Shown here one piece after another: positions 40,703-64,000 of a DNA stretch of 64,000 nt. Source of the DNA: Amorphochlora amoebiformis (lineage: Eukaryota; Cercozoa; Chlorarachniophyceae); assembly GCA_054601695.1 (NCBI GenBank), contig BAAHQB010000051.1:186001-250000 (forward strand). Direction: 5' to 3'. Below the pieces are notes generated by a model. The model ran no database searches. It was not told the origin of the DNA and was given only the letters and a program-made list of their open reading frames with translations. A program made the translations under genes and the position numbers. How positions within the stretch are numbered: the first letter of the stretch is position 1; each line of letters begins with the position of its first letter.

Positions 40703-41734
40703 ATTCGAAAATTTAATTCGGTTAAGGATATTATTGGACCAACTATGAGGGGAAGAAAAGGGCACCAAAACCTCCAGGTAACTTAAATAATATAAGGCTA
40801 AATAAATGTATGAGAAAATCATAGTTATCTCTATCAGATATATTTTTCCTTTAAAGTTCCATTAATATGAACAAGACTACTCCCGCAGTGAATGCTGGAG
40901 TATTCTAAGGCAATATGATACCTGACTGCGTTCCGTTAATTTCCTCTGCAGTGGCGGGGTGAGGCCGTGAGAGAGTTGCCAGCGTTTGCATTCAAGGAAA
41001 ATGTTAGTACATTGGATGTGTGGAATATGCGGGCGGAAGCGCACGCACTCTTCCGGAAAGTCTCTAAGAGGAAACAAGAAAACCCGCCTTCAGGTGATTT
41101 CCCAGAAGAAGATTTCCGTAATTTTGATGAGGCTTGAGACAAAATTATGGCAATCTTGTCCTATTTTATGAGTTTTTATATCTTGTTAGACGTGCTCGCG
41201 GTCGCTCAGTCGTGTTGTCACAGCAATCAAGCACCAAAAGGATTCTGCGCTCCAGATCTTAAAGTAATAATTTTTGTTCCATTACTACTCGCACCCAGCA
41301 AGAGCCAGATCTCTAGATTGATACTCTTTGTTTTGTGAACAGGGGAATTCAAAACGTTGAGAGAATGCACGTTAAACGCTCCAAGAGAATGTGGGCTGAA
41401 TTTGTAGATTATTTCTTTGAAATCCTAAGTTTAAGAATGTGTGTATAGGATTACGGAAAAGAATATCGACGGGAAATTGGATGAAACACCAAAATGGGAT
41501 AAGCTGATAAATGTGCTGCCAACTCTGACCAAGCCTCTAACTTCAATCTAATTCGAACCTTTTTGTCTCTCCTCTCCCCGGCTACTGGGTCGGAGTTGTT
41601 ACGATTACAAAACCATAGAATAAATCTGGTTACTCCTGCTTATGCTTCTTTTATGAACTACCCAGGTTCTCGTCATGGTGCTCAATGGGCATCCTAATGC
41701 GAAAGAGGAGGTAATATATACATACATTTATATA

Positions 41735-41773
<39 letters not shown>

Positions 41774-41817
41774 ATATATACATATATATATTATTATATA
41801 TATGTATAATATATGTT

Positions 41818-41864
<47 letters not shown>

Positions 41865-41995
41865 TATAATATATGTATATATATGTGTGTGTGTGTATGA
41901 TATTATATATTCATACGGAATTATACATACAACATATATATATATATATATGTTACACATACATGCACATATATTCTGAGTATGAAATAATATGT

Positions 41996-42047
<52 letters not shown>

Positions 42048-42209
42048 GTATATGTATATATATATGTGCACATACATTCTGAGTATGAAATAATATGTAT
42101 GTATGTGTATGTATATATATATATATAATATTTATATATATATTGTATATATAATATATATGTAGCATATTGGTATACAAATAATATGTACATGTATGCA
42201 TGTATATAA

Positions 42210-42240
<31 letters not shown>

Positions 42241-42387
42241 TATACATATATATATATACGAGAGTGTGTGCATGTAAATATATATGTATATATATATGTG
42301 TATATGTGTATGTGTGTATGCGTGTGTGTGTGTTTGTGTTTGAGGGTGTTTGTGTGTGTGTGTGTGTGTGTTTACACATATTATGTA

Positions 42388-42448
<61 letters not shown>

Positions 42449-42524
42449 GTGCATGTATTGTTAAAGCAACATTTAAATTGCATTTGAGGTAGCAGATCTG
42501 TTCTATATATGTATATGCACATAT

Positions 42525-42572
<48 letters not shown>

Positions 42573-42679
42573 ATGTATATGTATGTATTGTATATGTGTG
42601 TGTATAATATATATATATATATATATACATGTATAGTATATTTATACATGTTTATATATATATATATATGTATGTGCAG

Positions 42680-42710
<31 letters not shown>

Positions 42711-43641
42711 ACATATACATATGTATTTATGTATATGCATATGTATGTATGTACATATACATATATATATATATATATACACACATGTAATATGAAAATC
42801 GAGCATATGCACACATGTATATGGACGTGTATTCAGATAATTTATAAATTTACATAGAAACACAGACACACAGGTAGTCTTAATTTTAAACACATTTATA
42901 ATGTAAATATATATACACATATATATATATATATATAATATATATAGTACGCAGATGTTCAGCTAACCACATTCTAAGCCATTTACATTAAATATTCAGT
43001 ACCTTGGTTGGAAAGAGGAAACCAATCATCTTTCAAAAGACTTTAAGCTCAGGTTCGCTACCCAATTGAAACGAAGAATATCACACTAAATCGAATTCTC
43101 CTTACCAGAGAATCACTCACCCGTGGCAATGCGGCCCAGGATTATCTACAAGAGGTAAATCTCCCCTCAATATACAGAAAGGAAATATGCCCATGCACAA
43201 ACATGCATTACTCCCAGGTATCCGTCATGCTTGATGAGATAGATGAATTCGTTCGGTGTGCAGTCAATCTCCCTCCCCCATCCCGCCTCTCTTCCAGCGC
43301 CTCTGTGCCCCCTCCCCCCATCCCAGCACCGGAGCCGACAAACAACCTTCCAAAACCGAATTGCCGTGGTTACCGGTACCCAATATACTATCAACCTCAA
43401 GGAGTGTACTATCCAGTCCAGAATCGTTTTGCAGTACCATCGGGTCGCGAAAGGAGGCATCCTTACCCTCCCACTGTTCCTGAGGATCCTCCGCTTCCTC
43501 CAGCACCGCCTACTTCTATGAATCAACCCTTGATGACAGCTGGTATACAATCTATTCGTAGTATATCTGTCTTCACATTTGTGGTTTGGGGGTGTTCTGT
43601 GGTAACGTTTATTTTACATTTATGTTTAAATTTTAACATTG

Positions 43642-43710
<69 letters not shown>

Positions 43711-43741
43711 ATGTATGTATGTATGTATATATATATATATA

Positions 43742-43780
<39 letters not shown>

Positions 43781-44253
43781 TGAATATATACATATGTACA
43801 TGTTCTTGTATATTACATATATATATATATATATATATATATGTGCAGGAAATTCTAATTTCAATTCGTTGGGTGCTGTTCCGCGCCGCTCTGGACCCCG
43901 CAACTATTTTCCATCCTCGTCCACTCAATATCATCAATCTTCGTCTTCCAACTACGCTGTTGGTGACCAAAGAATGAGAAGACTCTCCCGCTGGACGTTG
44001 ATCCCAGGAAAAATCTCGAAGTCTGTCAGTAGAGCCGAAATTCAATCGAATAAGCCAAAACTGGGGGATATCGACATTAATCCAAATTATCCTTTGGGGG
44101 CTGGGAGAGGTATATATTCTAAATATACATGTATTATATATATAAATATATAGTATATATATATATATATATATATTGTATAAATGTATACCATCTATAT
44201 ATATATATATATATATATATTATACTTATTGATGTATAAATGAATTCGTGCGT

Positions 44254-44310
<57 letters not shown>

Positions 44311-44578
44311 ATGCGTGTGTATATAGATGCATTGATATATGGATATAAAATATGTAAATGTAAACACATATACATACATACATATATATATAAATACATA
44401 ATATAGAAGGCATATAAAAGAATATACAAGATTGCATAAATTTGTTTATATTTAAATCTGCGTGTGTATTTGTTACACATATTATTACATATATCGTAGA
44501 TATATTTACATGTACAATATATACACATACGTTATTTTTTTTTTATAGTAGATTTATGCATTTATAAATAATGTATTC

Positions 44579-44616
<38 letters not shown>

Positions 44617-44794
44617 GTATATATATATATATATATATATATCTAAATATATGTAAGTGGTCTCACACGCCCCCGAGGCAGGTCGAAAGAGGGGGCGGGC
44701 AGACGATGGTTGCACAGGGCATCCAGAGGAAGCGCAAAATCGCCAGGCTCAACGTCAACGGACCGAGACGAAGAATCCTGTGAAAAGGACCTGA
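40703..44794 (+). CDS. Unidentified gene with Pro/Ser-rich basic C-terminus, partial model
   Basis: Family not recognised. Predicted exons: 40703-40777, 40952-41093, 41343-41403, 41449-41512, 41666-41710, 43109-43154, 43218-43542, 43849-44109, 44682-44794. Phases agree within 40703-41710 and within 43109-44794 but not across the 42-kb intron, where a small exon is probably missing. The first part ([38 protein letters not shown]) is mixed alpha/beta; a distant Tim44/mL45-type fold is possible but weak. Then comes an acidic helix ([16 protein letters not shown]), a long exon full of PPPP and tyrosines, a Ser-rich stretch and a basic end stopping at TGA 44792-44794. The start codon is upstream of 40703 and not found. 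An alternative frame for the last exon would stop at 44783. Confidence 0.5.
41950..42100. repeat. Duplicated unique string in the plus-strand gene intron
   Basis: The string ATTCTGAGTATGAAATAATA occurs at about 41974 and again at about 42075, separated by a (TA)n tract. Flanking bases are also similar. It lies in the long intron between 41710 and 43109. Confidence 0.85.
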
Positions 44795-45285
44795 TCTCAT
44801 CGCTTTTCGGATTCTAGACTCGTCTACTAATCTATCAAGCCTAAATTGTGTGCATTTACGTCGATTGCAATTCCAGATGTTCATGAGCATACTACAACTA
44901 GTCTAGCTAGTACTGGTAGATGATCATTGACATTATATCTTTTTGATATCCTGGCGATTGACATGTCAAGTTACTTGAAGTCCCAGTCCGAACATACACT
45001 TCTTCGCGATCTGATCTATGACTAGTCTCAAGAGTCTAGAGAGTCTAGTATCTTACTAGTACAAGTACTAGAAGTATGAGTGCATCTATGCCATCTACTA
45101 GACATAGAGAGTGTCTAGAGTGTGCAATGTAATAATGAATGTTTAAATATTCGAATCATGCACTCGCGTCACTCTTAGTCTAGACTGTTGTAGAACCAGA
45201 AAAGCAATGGTCACTATTATTAATATTCGCTGCAATTGCAACTGTCTATCAGCTGATCATAAACTAGATAAACGGCGATTCATGA
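44795..45285. other. Convergent intergenic region, CTAG-dense
   Basis: This 491-nt gap lies between the stop of the plus-strand gene (44794) and the stop of strumpellin (45286, minus). It contains no (TA)n but about 13 CTAG tetramers, several as TCTAGA or ACTAGT clusters at about 44891-44912 and 45019-45070. It should hold both 3' UTRs. No gene is visible. Confidence 0.6.
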
Positions 45286-63787
<18,502 letters not shown>

Positions 63788-63890
63788 CTGTGTGGACATA
63801 CACACACACACACACACACATGTATGTATATATATATGTATATGTGTATATATGTTTATAGTTTCGTGTATTTTTGTGGGTAATATATAC

Positions 63891-63923
<33 letters not shown>

Positions 63924-64000
63924 GATGTATATAATATGCATATGTAAGGAAATAACATGTACATACCCAAACAAACACACATACACACACACACATATAT
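63788..64000. repeat. Right edge: strumpellin intron, CA/TA repeats
   Basis: CA and TA repeats following (upstream in coding sense) the acceptor at 63788-63789. The exons for the N-terminal part of strumpellin are beyond the window. Confidence 0.75.

Overview
This is nuclear DNA of a eukaryote whose genes are cut into many tiny exons (13 to about 325 nt) by introns packed with (TA)n microsatellite. Nearly every long open reading frame here is just read-through of TA, AAT or GC repeats. I recovered the genes by reading the unique islands between the TA tracts, finding GT/AG boundaries and requiring reading phase to be continuous. For three genes the predicted exons add up to whole codons, and the joined proteins fit known families. 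TTAGGG-like blocks, a WASH-complex gene and very dense introns suggest an intron-rich protist or unicellular holozoan; I cannot name the species.

Layout, left to right. (1) 477-6828, minus: 5' part of an OGFOD1/TPA1-type 2-oxoglutarate/Fe(II) dioxygenase, running off the left edge. (2) 7481-18985, plus: a predicted secreted, Thr/Pro-rich glycoprotein of about 28 exons and about 20 N-glycosylation sequons. (3) 19949-37734 and perhaps to about 40.45 kb, minus: a class-3 lipase with an N-terminal Cys-x2-Cys motif and a long C-terminal extension. (4) 40703-44794, plus: an unidentified gene with a Pro/Ser-rich, basic C-terminus. (5) 45286-63787, minus: 36 exons and 820 residues of strumpellin (WASHC5), with the N-terminus beyond the right edge. 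Strands strictly alternate (-,+,-,+,-), giving two head-to-head and two tail-to-tail gene pairs. Both tail-to-tail gaps are unusually rich in CTAG.

The most interesting signal is a recurring class of 'exon-edge echoes'. At least eight short stretches in introns are partial, often decayed copies of the edge of the neighbouring exon together with its splice site, separated from the real exon by a TA tract. They occur in three different genes. They look like products of tandem duplication between TA tracts and create decoy splice sites and exon raw material. Other notable items are a 235-nt pure (GC)n block inside TA repeats, a four-copy SINE-like family, a 0.6-kb intronic insert with inverted-repeat ends and coding remnants, a 36-nt intron among kilobase introns, a GC-AG intron, a 13-nt micro-exon and a long perfect palindrome.

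The five genes do not form an obvious pathway. Only the strumpellin, lipase and dioxygenase identities are secure.
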